A stretch of 64,000 bases of DNA from Aquibacillus halophilus (GTDB taxonomy: Bacteria > Bacillota > Bacilli > Bacillales > Amphibacillaceae). The translations under genes were made by a program, and so were the position numbers. This document shows positions 9,291 through 18,483 of this stretch, in pieces. The stretch lies in contig NZ_WJNG01000008.1 in assembly GCF_009649745.1 (NCBI RefSeq), positions 62,001-126,000 of the forward strand, given 5' to 3'. Every line of letters starts with the position of its first letter. The first letter of the stretch is position 1. The notes under the pieces are model-generated. The model saw nothing but the letters and a program-made list of their open reading frames with translations, was not told the DNA's origin and searched no databases.

Positions 9291-9320
9291 AAGGTAGTGG
9301 ATAACTACCTTTTTCTTTTT
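9291..9320 (+). terminator. Rho-independent terminator between sulfatase 1 and anSME
   Basis: AGGTAGT and ACTACCT arms with loop GGATA, followed by TTTTTCTTTTTTT. Partial read-through could set a lower level of the maturase. Confidence 0.8.
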
Positions 9321-9343
9321 TTATCAAAAAGGGGGATGCATCA

Positions 9344-10612
9344 ATGAGTACGGGCTGTATGACAACGGAACACCGCGATATAAGCGTAATGTGGAAAACT
9401 GTGTCTGAGGATTGTAACTTAGCTTGTGATTATTGTTATTATAGTACTTGTGGGGGAAAACCAGGTAAGAAAATTAGTAAAATTGAATCTGCCATTTTGG
9501 ATAAGTTTATTAAAGAGTATATGGAGCGTTCCTATGGATCTGCGACATTTGCTTGGCAGGGCGGAGAACCACTGCTTGCGGGTCTAGATTTCTTTAAGGA
9601 AGTTGTCTATATCCAAGCAAAATATGCTCCAAAACATACATTGATTGGAAACTCCGTGCAAACGAACGGTACCCTTGTTACAGAGAAGTGGGCAGCATTT
9701 TTTAAGGAATTCAACTTTTTAGTTGGTGTGAGTTTAGATGGGCCGCGGGAAATACACGACGCCAGAAGGGTTGATTCCCGCGGACAAGGAAGCTTTGACC
9801 GTGTAATGAGGGGCATTCAATATCTTCGTAATCATCGTGTTGATTTAAATATTTTAACCGTTATCCATCGAGGAAATGTAAATAAGGCAGTAGAGATGAT
9901 GAAGTTCTTCGAGGATGAAGAATTTGGTTACATTCAATTTATACCTTGTATGGACTTTCGGTCACAACAGGTGGACAAGCTTGGAGTGTACGATATTTCT
10001 CCAGAGGAATACGCTGCGTTTCTCTGTGAAGTATTTGATTATTGGTATAACGATGGGAATCCTAAAACATCAATTCGGTTCTTTGATGAAATGCTAAATG
10101 TCTATGTGAACCGTTCTCCAGGTTTATGTATCCATCGTGATACCTGCCCCCAAACAATTATCCTTGAACAAAATGGAGATGCTTTTCCATGTGATTTTTA
10201 CATGAACGATGATTGGAAAATAGGGAATGTCGCAACACACTCGATTGAAGAAATTTTACAGCATCCTTTATATCAAAAGTTTTTGGCGATGAAGCCAACA
10301 TTGCCTGATGAGTGCAAGACGTGTGAGTGGAAGAGCCTCTGTCACGGTGGCTGTCCGAGAAATCGTAAGTGGAACGAGAATCATACATCTTCAGAGGTTG
10401 ACTACTTTTGCTCAAGTTATAAGCAAGTATATAGCTATGCGGACGAACGGATGAGGAAGTTGGGTGACAAGCTTCGAAAGCAAATGTTCGAACAAAATGT
10501 CGCAAGGTATTTCAAAGGGAAAACCCCAACCCGAAACGAACAATGCCCATGTGGAAGTGGGAAAAAACACAAGAATTGCTGTGTGGATTTATTTCAAAGG
10601 CAAGTTCATTAG
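9344..10612 (+). CDS. Anaerobic sulfatase-maturating enzyme (radical SAM, SPASM) with C-terminal SEC-C motif
   Basis: A 422-residue radical SAM enzyme. The CX3CX2C cluster motif is C24-C28-C31 (CNLACDYC). A SPASM domain with further cysteines for two auxiliary Fe-S clusters follows around residues 250-350 (CxxCEWKSLCHGGCPR is part of it). Enzymes of this type oxidise the sulfatase active-site Cys or Ser to formylglycine without oxygen. The last 25 residues add a SEC-C zinc-binding motif, NEQCPCGSGKKHKNCC. Start ATG 9344 has AAAAGGGGG upstream. It lies directly after sulfatase 1. A second, oxygen-dependent activator (FGE) is encoded at the far end of the island. Confidence 0.92.
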   Translation: MSTGCMTTEHRDISVMWKTVSEDCNLACDYCYYSTCGGKPGKKISKIESAILDKFIKEYMERSYGSATFAWQGGEPLLAGLDFFKEVVYIQAKYAPKHTLIGNSVQTNGTLVTEKWAAFFKEFNFLVGVSLDGPREIHDARRVDSRGQGSFDRVMRGIQYLRNHRVDLNILTVIHRGNVNKAVEMMKFFEDEEFGYIQFIPCMDFRSQQVDKLGVYDISPEEYAAFLCEVFDYWYNDGNPKTSIRFFDEMLNVYVNRSPGLCIHRDTCPQTIILEQNGDAFPCDFYMNDDWKIGNVATHSIEEILQHPLYQKFLAMKPTLPDECKTCEWKSLCHGGCPRNRKWNENHTSSEVDYFCSSYKQVYSYADERMRKLGDKLRKQMFEQNVARYFKGKTPTRNEQCPCGSGKKHKNCCVDLFQRQVH

Positions 10613-10617
10613 GTAAG

Positions 10618-10763
10618 GTGAAATACAGTGTGGTTTAGGCTTTGGAGGCACAAAGGTCGCAGCCACTATTGTTGATGAAGAGGGAACGATTCGTTTGCTG
10701 GAAGAGGTTTGGATTCCCTTAGATTATGTTAGAATGGTTCAACAGAGTATTATCTGTGCTTGA
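10618..10763 (+). pseudogene. Truncated ROK kinase 5' end
   Basis: After AGGTAAGGTG a short frame gives GLGFGGTKVAATIVDEEGT, the phosphate-binding start of a ROK sugar kinase, with a frameshift at the very beginning and a stop after about 45 residues. No further ROK sequence follows. An intact ROK kinase is present at 24167-25054, so this may be a lost paralogue. Confidence 0.7.
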
Positions 10764-10913
10764 AATGTTCTAATAAAGTTAACTATTTACAATATTGTTG
10801 TCCGTCTGGTTCTTTCTTAGTCAGTACATATTCTAGTTATGCTTCTACTGTGTTAAATAGGTGTGTGTTTTATTATTATTTAAGAGTGGCGAACGAATAA
10901 TAATAATTTACAA

Positions 10914-10941
10914 TTGAATTTATAACTAAAAAGCATATAAT
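10914..10941 (+). promoter_or_regulatory. SigA-type promoter of the GntR gene
   Basis: TTGAAT (10914-10919) and TATAAT (10936-10941) are 16 bp apart, about 30 bp before the start codon. Confidence 0.6.
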
Positions 10942-10969
10942 AGTGGTAACACTTATTAGAAGGATGTGA

Positions 10970-11710
10970 ATGTATATAATGGATGAAAAACTGGATTTTG
11001 ATACATTTACCCCCCTTTACCATCAACTAAGAGAAATAATTATAAAGTATATCGAATCAGGTGAGTGGAAGCCTGGCGATAAAATTCCTTCAGAGCTTTT
11101 TATGCAAAAACAATATAATATTAGTAGAAACACAGTGCAAGCTGCTTTGGATGATTTAGTTAAAGACGGTATGTTAGAAAGAAAGAAAGGCTTGGGAACA
11201 TTTGTAACGAAACCCAAAATTGAACAATCGTTAACTACATTTTATAGCTTTAGTAAGGTAATGAAATCAAAGGGATTAAAATCGGAAGATATCGTCTTGA
11301 ATATTAGTAAAACGAAGGCCAGTAAATTAGTGGCAAAGCAACTAGGGGTTAAAACTAGTGAGGAAGTTTTTGCACTTCAACGTGTACGAAAAGCTAATAA
11401 TGAACCAATAATTTTAGAAACATCATATCTACCAAAGTCTATAGTCCCTGACTTAATGAATTATGATTTAAATGAAGTTTCATTATATGATTATTTGGAA
11501 AAAAACTTTGGAATAATAGTAATGAAGGCGAAAGAAAGTTTCGAACCAGTCTTAACTAGTAAGGATGAAAGTAAATATTTAGAAGTGGAGGCTGGCTCAC
11601 CAAGTCTTATGTTAGATAGAGTGGCATACGATCAATTTGGAAGAACAGTAGAGTTTTGTCGTTCTATTGTTAGAGGTGATCGTTGTAAATTTTATACAGA
11701 ATTATTATAA
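10970..11710 (+). CDS. GntR-family regulator with UTRA domain (HutC/NagR subfamily)
   Basis: A 246-residue repressor-type protein. The winged helix is at residues 15-80 (PLYHQLREIIIKYIESGEW, then SELFMQKQYNISRNTVQAAL). The rest is a UTRA ligand-binding domain ending in VEFCRSIVRGDRCKFYTEL, typical of the NagR/DasR group that senses amino-sugar phosphates. ATG 10970 has AGAAGG 6 bases before it. It sits between the two sulfatase genes. GGTATAGA/GGTCTAG-type sites elsewhere in the island are possible targets. Known relatives respond to GlcN-6-P or GlcNAc-6-P; the effector here is not established. Confidence 0.9.
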   Translation: MYIMDEKLDFDTFTPLYHQLREIIIKYIESGEWKPGDKIPSELFMQKQYNISRNTVQAALDDLVKDGMLERKKGLGTFVTKPKIEQSLTTFYSFSKVMKSKGLKSEDIVLNISKTKASKLVAKQLGVKTSEEVFALQRVRKANNEPIILETSYLPKSIVPDLMNYDLNEVSLYDYLEKNFGIIVMKAKESFEPVLTSKDESKYLEVEAGSPSLMLDRVAYDQFGRTVEFCRSIVRGDRCKFYTELL

Positions 11711-11794
11711 AAAAAGTGGTTTATTCGTTAATAAAACTTTTGCATTTTATTCGCTTGTTTTTGTACATACAAAAGTCAATAGGTTTTATGCTGC

Positions 11795-11828
11795 TATACC
11801 CGTAACGTGATAAATAATTACGGGTATA
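11795..11828. promoter_or_regulatory. Inverted repeat before sulfatase 2 (operator or attenuator)
   Basis: Perfect 11-bp arms TATACCCGTAA and TTACGGGTATA with a 12-bp spacer. The right arm runs into a TATAAT-like -10 (11825-11830). No T-run follows, so an operator is more likely than a terminator. Confidence 0.5.
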
Positions 11829-11829
11829 A

Positions 11830-11842
11830 TTGATGGGTCAAC
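11830..11842. promoter_or_regulatory. TTGA-N4-TCAA operator candidate, copy 1
   Basis: TTGATGGGTCAAC lies just downstream of the -10-like TATAAT. The same 13 bases, on the other strand, overlap the agaS promoter at 20515-20530, suggesting a shared regulator. Confidence 0.45.
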
Positions 11843-11894
11843 GGGTTGTTGAGTTCTGCGTATAGACATAAAAGAAATGAAAGGGGTAAATAAT

Positions 11895-13358
11895 TTGAAA
11901 CCAAATATAGTTCTTATCATGGTAGATCAAATGAGAGCAGATTGCATGAGTATAGAGGACCATCCTGTAGTAGATACTCCAAACATTGATCAATTAGCTC
12001 GTCAGGGTATCCGATTTTCCAATGCCTATGCAGCCACACCAACTTGTGTACCAGCTAGAGCCTCGATAATGACGGGAATGTCGCAAACGAAAACAGGTAG
12101 AGTAGGTTATCAGGAGAAGGTAGAGTGGAATTATGAACATACACTAGCTGGGGAATTAGTGAAAAGTGGTTACCATACTCAAGCAATTGGAAAGATGCAT
12201 GTATATCCTGCGCGAAATCTATGTGGATTCCATAACGTTGTCTTGCATGATGGATACTTACATTATAATAGGAAAAAACATGAGAATTTAGAATTAGAAT
12301 CATTCAACCTAACTGGTGATGATTACTTACCATGGTTAAAAAGTAAAGCTGGATCCAGCTCAGACCTTATTGATATAGGGTTAGATTGTAATGCTTCAAC
12401 AGTTGCAAGACCTTGGCATTTACCTGAATCACTTCACCCAACAAATTGGGTAGTAAGTGAATCGATAGATTTTCTGAGAAGAAGGGATCCTGGTAAACCG
12501 TTCTTTTTGAAAATGTCTTTTGTAAGGCCACATCCGCCATTTGATCCACCTCAAGCATTCTATGATATGTATAAAGATTTGGATTTACCAGTTCCTCCTG
12601 TGGGGGATTGGGTATCGAGAGAAGATATAGACAGAGAAGGTTTGAACCCTGTAACCTTAAAAGGGAATGTTCCAGATCAACGATTTAAAAGAGCACAAGC
12701 CGCCTATTATGCATTAATAACTCAAATCGATTATCAAATTGGAAGATTTAAAAATGCTATGGAGGAATATGGTGTCCTTGACAACACAGTAATCATGTTT
12801 GTTTCTGATCATGGAGAATTATTAGGTGATCATTGCTACTTTCGAAAAGCGTTACCTTATCAAGGGAGTGTCAGAGTCCCGTTTATATTGTCTGATCCAG
12901 GAGACCTATTACAATTACATCAAAATGAGAAAATAAACAACCCAGTGGAATTGAGGGATATCATGCCTACTTTACTAGATATTGCTAATGTGCCGGTTCC
13001 TGATACAGTGGATGGTCAATCAGTACTTTCTTTATGTAAAGGAAATAATAAATGGAGAAAATATATTCACGGAGAACATGCATATGGAAAATTGTCACAC
13101 CATTATTTAACCGATGGAAAAGAAAAGTATATTTGGTATTCGCAAACCGGGGAGGAACAATTGTTTAATTTACAAAATGATTCAAAGGAACTAGAAAATC
13201 TTTCTTCTAAGGAAAAGAATAGGTTAACTTATTGGAGACATATCTTAATAAAGGAACTTACGGGACGTGAAGAAGGTTACACGGACGGCGAGCAACTGTT
13301 TATAGGAAAAGAGCCAAAGAATATATTAAATAACCATAATTTTTCTTCAAGCAAATAG
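11895..13358 (+). CDS. Cys-type (formylglycine) sulfatase 2, cytoplasmic
   Basis: A 487-residue sulfatase. The maturation motif is CVPAR (C-x-P-A-R) with Cys51, followed by ASIMTG. Metal ligands lie in LIMVDQMRAD and FVSDHGELLGDH. The canonical N-terminus KPNIVLIMVDQ begins right after TTG 11895, which has AAAGGGG 8-9 bases upstream, so I prefer that start; ATG 11877 would add six residues and lacks a site. No signal peptide is present. It resembles arylsulfatase/N-acetylhexosamine-sulfatase members of family S1 and differs clearly from sulfatase 1, so the two probably act on different sulfate positions. Confidence 0.9.
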   Translation: MKPNIVLIMVDQMRADCMSIEDHPVVDTPNIDQLARQGIRFSNAYAATPTCVPARASIMTGMSQTKTGRVGYQEKVEWNYEHTLAGELVKSGYHTQAIGKMHVYPARNLCGFHNVVLHDGYLHYNRKKHENLELESFNLTGDDYLPWLKSKAGSSSDLIDIGLDCNASTVARPWHLPESLHPTNWVVSESIDFLRRRDPGKPFFLKMSFVRPHPPFDPPQAFYDMYKDLDLPVPPVGDWVSREDIDREGLNPVTLKGNVPDQRFKRAQAAYYALITQIDYQIGRFKNAMEEYGVLDNTVIMFVSDHGELLGDHCYFRKALPYQGSVRVPFILSDPGDLLQLHQNEKINNPVELRDIMPTLLDIANVPVPDTVDGQSVLSLCKGNNKWRKYIHGEHAYGKLSHHYLTDGKEKYIWYSQTGEEQLFNLQNDSKELENLSSKEKNRLTYWRHILIKELTGREEGYTDGEQLFIGKEPKNILNNHNFSSSK

Positions 13359-13421
13359 AGTTGAAGATTAAAAAAAGATTTCAGATTTTGACTTAAGTTC
13401 ATTTTATGAGTCATACACGTA

Positions 13422-13454
13422 GGTTTTCTCGTCAGGTGAAAACCACTTTTTTTT
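13422..13454 (+). terminator. Rho-independent terminator after sulfatase 2
   Basis: GGTTTTC and GAAAACC arms followed by a run of eight T (13447-13454). Confidence 0.75.
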
Positions 13455-13570
13455 GCCGTCTTCTTATAATAGTATTCAGTAGACGACCTATACCACTGTG
13501 CTAGGGCTATAGGCATGAGTTAATAAACGAAATGCGACTATTACAAAAAAACGAAGAGAACGCATCCCTT

Positions 13571-14407
13571 CTAAAGGTTATTTTTGTAATTTTTTCGGAA
13601 TGTTGTTGGAGCTTTTTTCTCATATTTTTTGAACATCTCTGAAAAATACGATTGCGAAGTGAAGCCAATGATGTTTGCTATTTGTGAGATAGTATAATCC
13701 GTTGAACGTAATAAGAATTTCCCTTCTTCTATTCGACGATAAATTAGATAGTCAATAGGCGATCTCCCTAATTCTTCTTTAAATCGATGAGAAAAATAAA
13801 AACGGTTTAAATTAGTTAAACTAGCAAGCTGATCTAACGTAATTTGTTCTCTAAAGTGCTGATTGATAAATTGCTTGGCAATCGCCACTTCCTTACTTAA
13901 AATCCCTCCGGGCTCAAGCTGAAGTTGCAAATTATATTTACGCAAAATTTTGGTTATGAGTAGTTCAGCATAATTCTGACAAATCTTTTCATAATAATAA
14001 TGCTGCTTTCGAACTTCATCGACAAGTATATTAAAATAGTCCGAAAAGTATTTTTGGCTATCATTAAAGTGATAATGATCGTAAGAATCTTCACTTCTAG
14101 CCAATCTCGAAAATGACAAATTATTAATGCCTATTGATATGTATTCAAGTGGTGATTCGTCGGATGATATTTCAGTATGTTCCATATCGGCATTTATAAT
14201 AAAAATATCATTTGCTCTAACCTCTAATTTACCCCTGCGATTGACAAAAAAGCCCTTTCCATTTGTAATATAAAAAATTTCAGTGAAGGGGTGAGAATGG
14301 ATGACGCTTGTCCAATCATCACTATACTTTGATTTGGTAATAAACAAAAGTTCAAAGTCAAATAGATTCTTAGTTGACGAATCAATCGAAAACCTTTCTG
14401 TCGTCAT
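13571..14407 (-). CDS. AraC-family transcriptional regulator (cupin + HTH_18)
   Basis: A 278-residue regulator on the minus strand. An N-terminal cupin domain (SVIHSHPFTEIFYITNGKG is the first strand pair) is followed by a double HTH (LDQLASLTNLNRFYFSHRFK and then ISQIANIIGFTSQSYFSEMF). GGGGGAATGAATT precedes its ATG. It is divergent from importer 2 (15025 onward), the usual layout for an activator controlling its neighbouring sugar importer. Low similarity to the AraC at 648 suggests a different inducer. Confidence 0.88.
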   Translation of the reverse strand: MTTERFSIDSSTKNLFDFELLFITKSKYSDDWTSVIHSHPFTEIFYITNGKGFFVNRRGKLEVRANDIFIINADMEHTEISSDESPLEYISIGINNLSFSRLARSEDSYDHYHFNDSQKYFSDYFNILVDEVRKQHYYYEKICQNYAELLITKILRKYNLQLQLEPGGILSKEVAIAKQFINQHFREQITLDQLASLTNLNRFYFSHRFKEELGRSPIDYLIYRRIEEGKFLLRSTDYTISQIANIIGFTSQSYFSEMFKKYEKKAPTTFRKNYKNNL

Positions 14408-14573
14408 AATTCATTCCCCCAATTTTAATATTCCTGGATAAAAAAAATGAAAATAACACGACCATTAAAACAAAAAAAATCTTTTAGAAAATAGCTTATC
14501 TAAAGTTTTACCCCCGTATAATCTAATTGATTATATTATAACAAATATATGGTTATATACAACAAGATTGTTA

Positions 14574-14602
14574 TTGTGATACTTTGTCATCTTTTATATG
14601 AT
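14574..14602 (+). promoter_or_regulatory. Possible SigA promoter upstream of importer 2
   Basis: TTGTGA and TATGAT with a 17-bp spacer, in the 600-bp divergent gap between the AraC gene and importer 2. Confidence 0.35.
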
Positions 14603-14758
14603 AATAGAGAAGAAACTATACTGTGTACTAAGATAAGGAGGGAAAAATCACATTACCCCAAGTCGATAAGAGTTAATAAATACTGTTAAATTGTAAATGG
14701 ATTTGAAGTACTATTATTAAACAAGTTTTAACGACTTAACGTAGGCTCGACCTATCCT

Positions 14759-14935
14759 ATGAAAGAAGCTGTATTTAATATTAATAATGAGTTAATAGGT
14801 TTTTTTATTAAAAATATTGGTATAGATGACCCTACAACATTGTGTCAGGATGTCTATATAACATTTTTAACTATAGTTTTGATCAAGATGAAAGGTATGT
14901 GTGACCGGATTAAGTGTTTTGGATGTAACTATTAG
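14759..14935 (+). pseudogene. Short ORF resembling a decayed ECF-type sigma factor region 2
   Basis: A 58-residue frame with NELIGFFIKNIG and then LCQDVYITFL recalls sigma region 2. Continuing in another frame gives NYSFDQDERYV, as in the region that follows in ECF factors, so a frameshift is likely. No ribosome site is obvious. The match is weak, and this could be random sequence in the importer 2 leader. Confidence 0.25.
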
Positions 14936-15024
14936 TTTACTAATTATTGTTTTAGGAGGTGATGTGGTACTAGATTATCTACTAGAATAATTATTAAATA
15001 TTTTAAAAAGGGGAGTTTAATGAG

Positions 15025-16440
15025 ATGAATAGTTTTTTAAAAAAGTTCTTTATGTTGATGGTTTTATTTAGTTTGTTGTTTATTGTAGCCTGTAGCAATA
15101 CTACTCAAGAGACACAACAAGAAACAGATAATGAACCAGAAAGTAGTGAGGATGAAGATAGTCAAGAACCAGAAGAAGATACTGCAGAGTTTGAAAACAT
15201 GGAACTTGACGTAGCGGCGTTCGAAGGTGGATATGGTAGTGCATTTTGGGATGCATTAAAAAGTAAATTTGAAGAAGCTTATCCAGGGGTTACTGTAAAT
15301 TTAGAATCGAATCCAAATATTGGTGATATGATTCGTCCGCAAATTGTAGGTGGTAATGCCCCAGATGTTATTTACTTGAATCAAACAGATCAGTCAGGTG
15401 TTACACAAGGTTTGATTAAAGATCAAGCGTTAGTAGATATCACAGACATTTTTGAAAGCGAATCCATTGATGGGGATGGACTTATCAAAGATAAAATATT
15501 ACCTGGTGCGCTAGAGTCTATATTCATGTCACCGTATGGTGATGGCAAGGTGTATCTAGCACCTTATAATTATACGATCATGGGATTATGGTATAATAAT
15601 ACACTTTTTGAAGAGGAAGGTATTGAAGCGCCAACCACTTGGGATGAATTTTATGCATTGCAAGATAAAGCAGAGGAATTAGATCGATCTTTATTTACGT
15701 ACCAAGGTACAAACCCGGGTTATTTAGAAGAAATTTTAATACCTGCTGTATATAATTTGGGAGGTCAAGAAGCGTTGGATCAAATGTTAATCGATTATGA
15801 CCCAGAGTTTTGGAATAGCGAAACAGCATTAGAAGCTCTAGGTATTTTTGAAAAGATTGCAAATGAAGGTATGTTAATGGATGGAACCGTGGCGTTAAAC
15901 CATACACAATCTCAAACAGAATTTATGCAAGGTAATTCAATGTTCGTTCCAAATGGAAACTGGTTTGAGGGTGAAATGGCAGAAGCACCGAGGGAAGATG
16001 GGTTTATATTTGGATTTGCGGGTGTTCCTACTTTTGATAGTTCGGAAGATTCGATGGCATTAGCTTCTTTCGAACAAGTATATATTCCTAAAAGCTCTGA
16101 TAATATCGAGTTAGCAAAAGAATTTTTGAAATTTATGTACACAGAAGAAGCAGTAAAATTAAATGGTGAGCATGCTGAAGGCGTCATGGCTGTACAAGGA
16201 GCAGCTGATTTGGTCCAAGACCATATTACTGAATCATCTTATGAGTCGTTTAAAGCAGTTGAAGAAGGAATGTACGCTGTTTCAGGTAACTTTGGGCCAG
16301 TTCCAGAAGGAGTAAATATTGAACCGCGTTCCATATTATTTGATCAAGTTGCAGATGTTATGAATGGCGACATGTCTGCAGAGGAATGGGCTGCTATCAT
16401 GTATGATGCCTATGAAGAAGTACAATCGAAAATGGAGTAA
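15025..16440 (+). CDS. Sugar ABC transporter substrate-binding lipoprotein (importer 2)
   Basis: A 471-residue extracellular binding protein with signal peptide and lipobox IVAC (Cys23), then a very acidic linker of about 35 residues rich in Glu, Asp, Ser and Gln. The body (VNLESNPNIGDMIRPQIVGG, then APDVIYLNQTD) resembles binding proteins for N-acetylglucosamine or chitobiose-type sugars (NgcE-like), but that is a weak assignment. AAAAAGGGGAG precedes ATG 15025. A hairpin after the stop probably keeps this mRNA more abundant than the permease part. It is linked with GH35 downstream, so a galactose-containing oligosaccharide ligand is plausible. Confidence 0.9.
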   Translation: MNSFLKKFFMLMVLFSLLFIVACSNTTQETQQETDNEPESSEDEDSQEPEEDTAEFENMELDVAAFEGGYGSAFWDALKSKFEEAYPGVTVNLESNPNIGDMIRPQIVGGNAPDVIYLNQTDQSGVTQGLIKDQALVDITDIFESESIDGDGLIKDKILPGALESIFMSPYGDGKVYLAPYNYTIMGLWYNNTLFEEEGIEAPTTWDEFYALQDKAEELDRSLFTYQGTNPGYLEEILIPAVYNLGGQEALDQMLIDYDPEFWNSETALEALGIFEKIANEGMLMDGTVALNHTQSQTEFMQGNSMFVPNGNWFEGEMAEAPREDGFIFGFAGVPTFDSSEDSMALASFEQVYIPKSSDNIELAKEFLKFMYTEEAVKLNGEHAEGVMAVQGAADLVQDHITESSYESFKAVEEGMYAVSGNFGPVPEGVNIEPRSILFDQVADVMNGDMSAEEWAAIMYDAYEEVQSKME

Positions 16441-16453
16441 CAGTATTAATAAT

Positions 16454-16480
16454 GGCATTCGGCCACTGTTGTCGAATGCC
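16454..16480 (+). promoter_or_regulatory. Intra-operon hairpin after the binding-protein gene
   Basis: GGCATTCG and CGAATGCC arms with an 11-nt loop and no T-run. Such hairpins commonly stabilise binding-protein mRNA relative to downstream permease mRNA. Confidence 0.6.
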
Positions 16481-16553
16481 GATCCCTATTTATAAAATAA
16501 AATATAATCCTTGAATTGCTAAAAAGGAAATTTCAAAGGTAAGGTGTGTCGTC

Positions 16554-17435
16554 ATGGAAAAAAAACAACGTTCAGGCTTCATTTTATTTTGTATCATGCC
16601 TACTTTGGTCATTTTTTCTATATTTGTAGTATATCCGGTTAGTATGGTGTTTTATAAGTCTTTATTTCAGAGTTCTGGTTTTGGGGGAAATGAAATATTC
16701 GTAGGTTTTGAGAATTTCATTTATTTATTTAGTGACAAAACATTTTTGATATCTTTAAAAAATACAGGATTTCTGATGTTAGTTGTTCCTGTCATTTCTC
16801 TTACTCTAGCTTTAATTTTTGCCTCCGTTCTTTCTTTTGGCCAACTAAGGGAAAAAGCCGTATATAGAACCATTTTTTTCTTTCCAAGCATACTGTCATT
16901 TGTTGTGATTGGTATCTTATGGTCTTTTATTTATCACCCCAATATGGGTATTGTCAATGATTTACTAACATTCATGGGTTTAGAAGAATTTACCATGACC
17001 TGGTTAGGTGAAAGAAGTACAGTATTATGGGCAATAGCGCTAGTACTAGTATGGCAATCAACAGGTTATTATATGGTAATGTATCTTGCAGGTATGGATG
17101 GTGTACCGAAAGAATTGTATGAAGCTGCTTCAATTGATGGGGCAAATTCTTTTGTCCAATTCACAAAAATTACTATTCCAATGTTATGGGAAATTATTCG
17201 TGTTACCATCATTTTTAGCATTAATGGAGTATTAAATATTAGTTTTGTAATCGTAACAGTTATGACTGCTGGTGGGCCAAATAATGCGTCAGAAGTGGCC
17301 TTAACTTATATGTATGAGCAAGCTTTTAATAATGCCAATTTTGGGTATGCGATGGCGATTGCGGTAGTGGTGTTCTCATTCTCGATTATACTTGCATTAA
17401 TAAGTAATAGATTAACAGAACGTGATATTCAATAG
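16554..17435 (+). CDS. Sugar ABC transporter permease, MalF/UgpA type (importer 2)
   Basis: A 293-residue membrane protein with six predicted spans and the EAA loop YEAASIDGANSFVQFTKITI. The start ATG 16554 follows AAGGTGTG. It partners the permease 17 bp downstream and the binding protein upstream. No ATPase gene is linked, as for importer 1. Confidence 0.92.
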   Translation: MEKKQRSGFILFCIMPTLVIFSIFVVYPVSMVFYKSLFQSSGFGGNEIFVGFENFIYLFSDKTFLISLKNTGFLMLVVPVISLTLALIFASVLSFGQLREKAVYRTIFFFPSILSFVVIGILWSFIYHPNMGIVNDLLTFMGLEEFTMTWLGERSTVLWAIALVLVWQSTGYYMVMYLAGMDGVPKELYEAASIDGANSFVQFTKITIPMLWEIIRVTIIFSINGVLNISFVIVTVMTAGGPNNASEVALTYMYEQAFNNANFGYAMAIAVVVFSFSIILALISNRLTERDIQ

Positions 17436-17452
17436 AGAATGGGGGACTTAAA

Positions 17453-18295
17453 ATGAAAAAAAATAAAACATTTAATATGAGGAAACTAGTAATTAGGATT
17501 TTATTACTTATAGCAACTGTTATTTTTGTTTATCCAATACTTTGGAATGTTATTGCATCATTCAAAACAAATGAAGAGGTATTGGAAAGTCCATGGTCCT
17601 TACCAGCAGTACCTCAATTTGATAACTTTGTAAGAGCGTTTACTGAGGCAAGCATGGGAGAGTATATTTTAAATTCTTTCTTTGTAACTGCCTTATCCAT
17701 GTTCTTTCTATTGTTGTTAGTAATTCCGACGGCCCATGCCATTTCAAGGTTTGATTTTAGGGGTAGAAAATTACTCCATAATTTTTATATGGCTGGCTTA
17801 TTTATTCAACCAGTATATATTATGGTACCGTTATTCTTACTTATGAATAACCTACATATGTTGGATAACAGACTATGGTTAAGTCTAGTATATGCAGCGT
17901 CGGCTCTACCATTTTCTATTTATTTATTAGCCGGTTTTATGAAATCCATACCAAAAGAATATGAGCAAGCTGCTTCTATTGATGGGTGTGGCTACTTCTT
18001 AACATTAGTAAAAATAATTGTTCCCCTTGCACGACCAGGTATATTAACGGTGATAATCTTCAACTTTTTTACCTTTTGGAATGAATATGCATTAGCACTG
18101 GTGCTAATGACAACAGATGAGAAGAAAACCATTCCGATTGGTCTAGCTAATTTAATGGAAGTACAACGTTTTGCAACAGACTGGGGAGCTTTGTTTGCGG
18201 GTCTTGTACTGGTTTTAATTCCAACAATCACGTTATATGCTTTAACGCAAAAGAAACTAACTGAAGGAATGTCAATGGGTGGATTAAAAGGATAA
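17453..18295 (+). CDS. Sugar ABC transporter permease, MalG/UgpE type (importer 2)
   Basis: A 280-residue permease with a basic N-terminus, six predicted spans and EAA motif YEQAASIDGCGYFLTLVKII. GAATGGGGG precedes ATG 17453. No terminator is visible in the 188 bp before GH35, so the beta-galactosidase is probably co-transcribed with the importer. Confidence 0.92.
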   Translation: MKKNKTFNMRKLVIRILLLIATVIFVYPILWNVIASFKTNEEVLESPWSLPAVPQFDNFVRAFTEASMGEYILNSFFVTALSMFFLLLLVIPTAHAISRFDFRGRKLLHNFYMAGLFIQPVYIMVPLFLLMNNLHMLDNRLWLSLVYAASALPFSIYLLAGFMKSIPKEYEQAASIDGCGYFLTLVKIIVPLARPGILTVIIFNFFTFWNEYALALVLMTTDEKKTIPIGLANLMEVQRFATDWGALFAGLVLVLIPTITLYALTQKKLTEGMSMGGLKG

Positions 18296-18483
18296 TAGGA
18301 TGGTGGACTTTTCTAAGAGGTTTATTATCTGCCACCTAATGACTTAAGAGTAAGGCGTCTCGTTTTAAACTTTTTAATAGTTGCGATTTTAATGGAGGAA
18401 AAAAGACTCTTCGAGTGACGTGAGCAACTATACATGACTGACATGAAGATTTCTACAACGTATTAGTAAAGGGTGTATTTTAG

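Noticed and set aside
14816-14831. ATTGGTATAGATGACC as a firm NagR operator
   Set aside because: It coincides with codons of a protein-like remnant (NIGIDD), so chance is likely; kept only as a side note.
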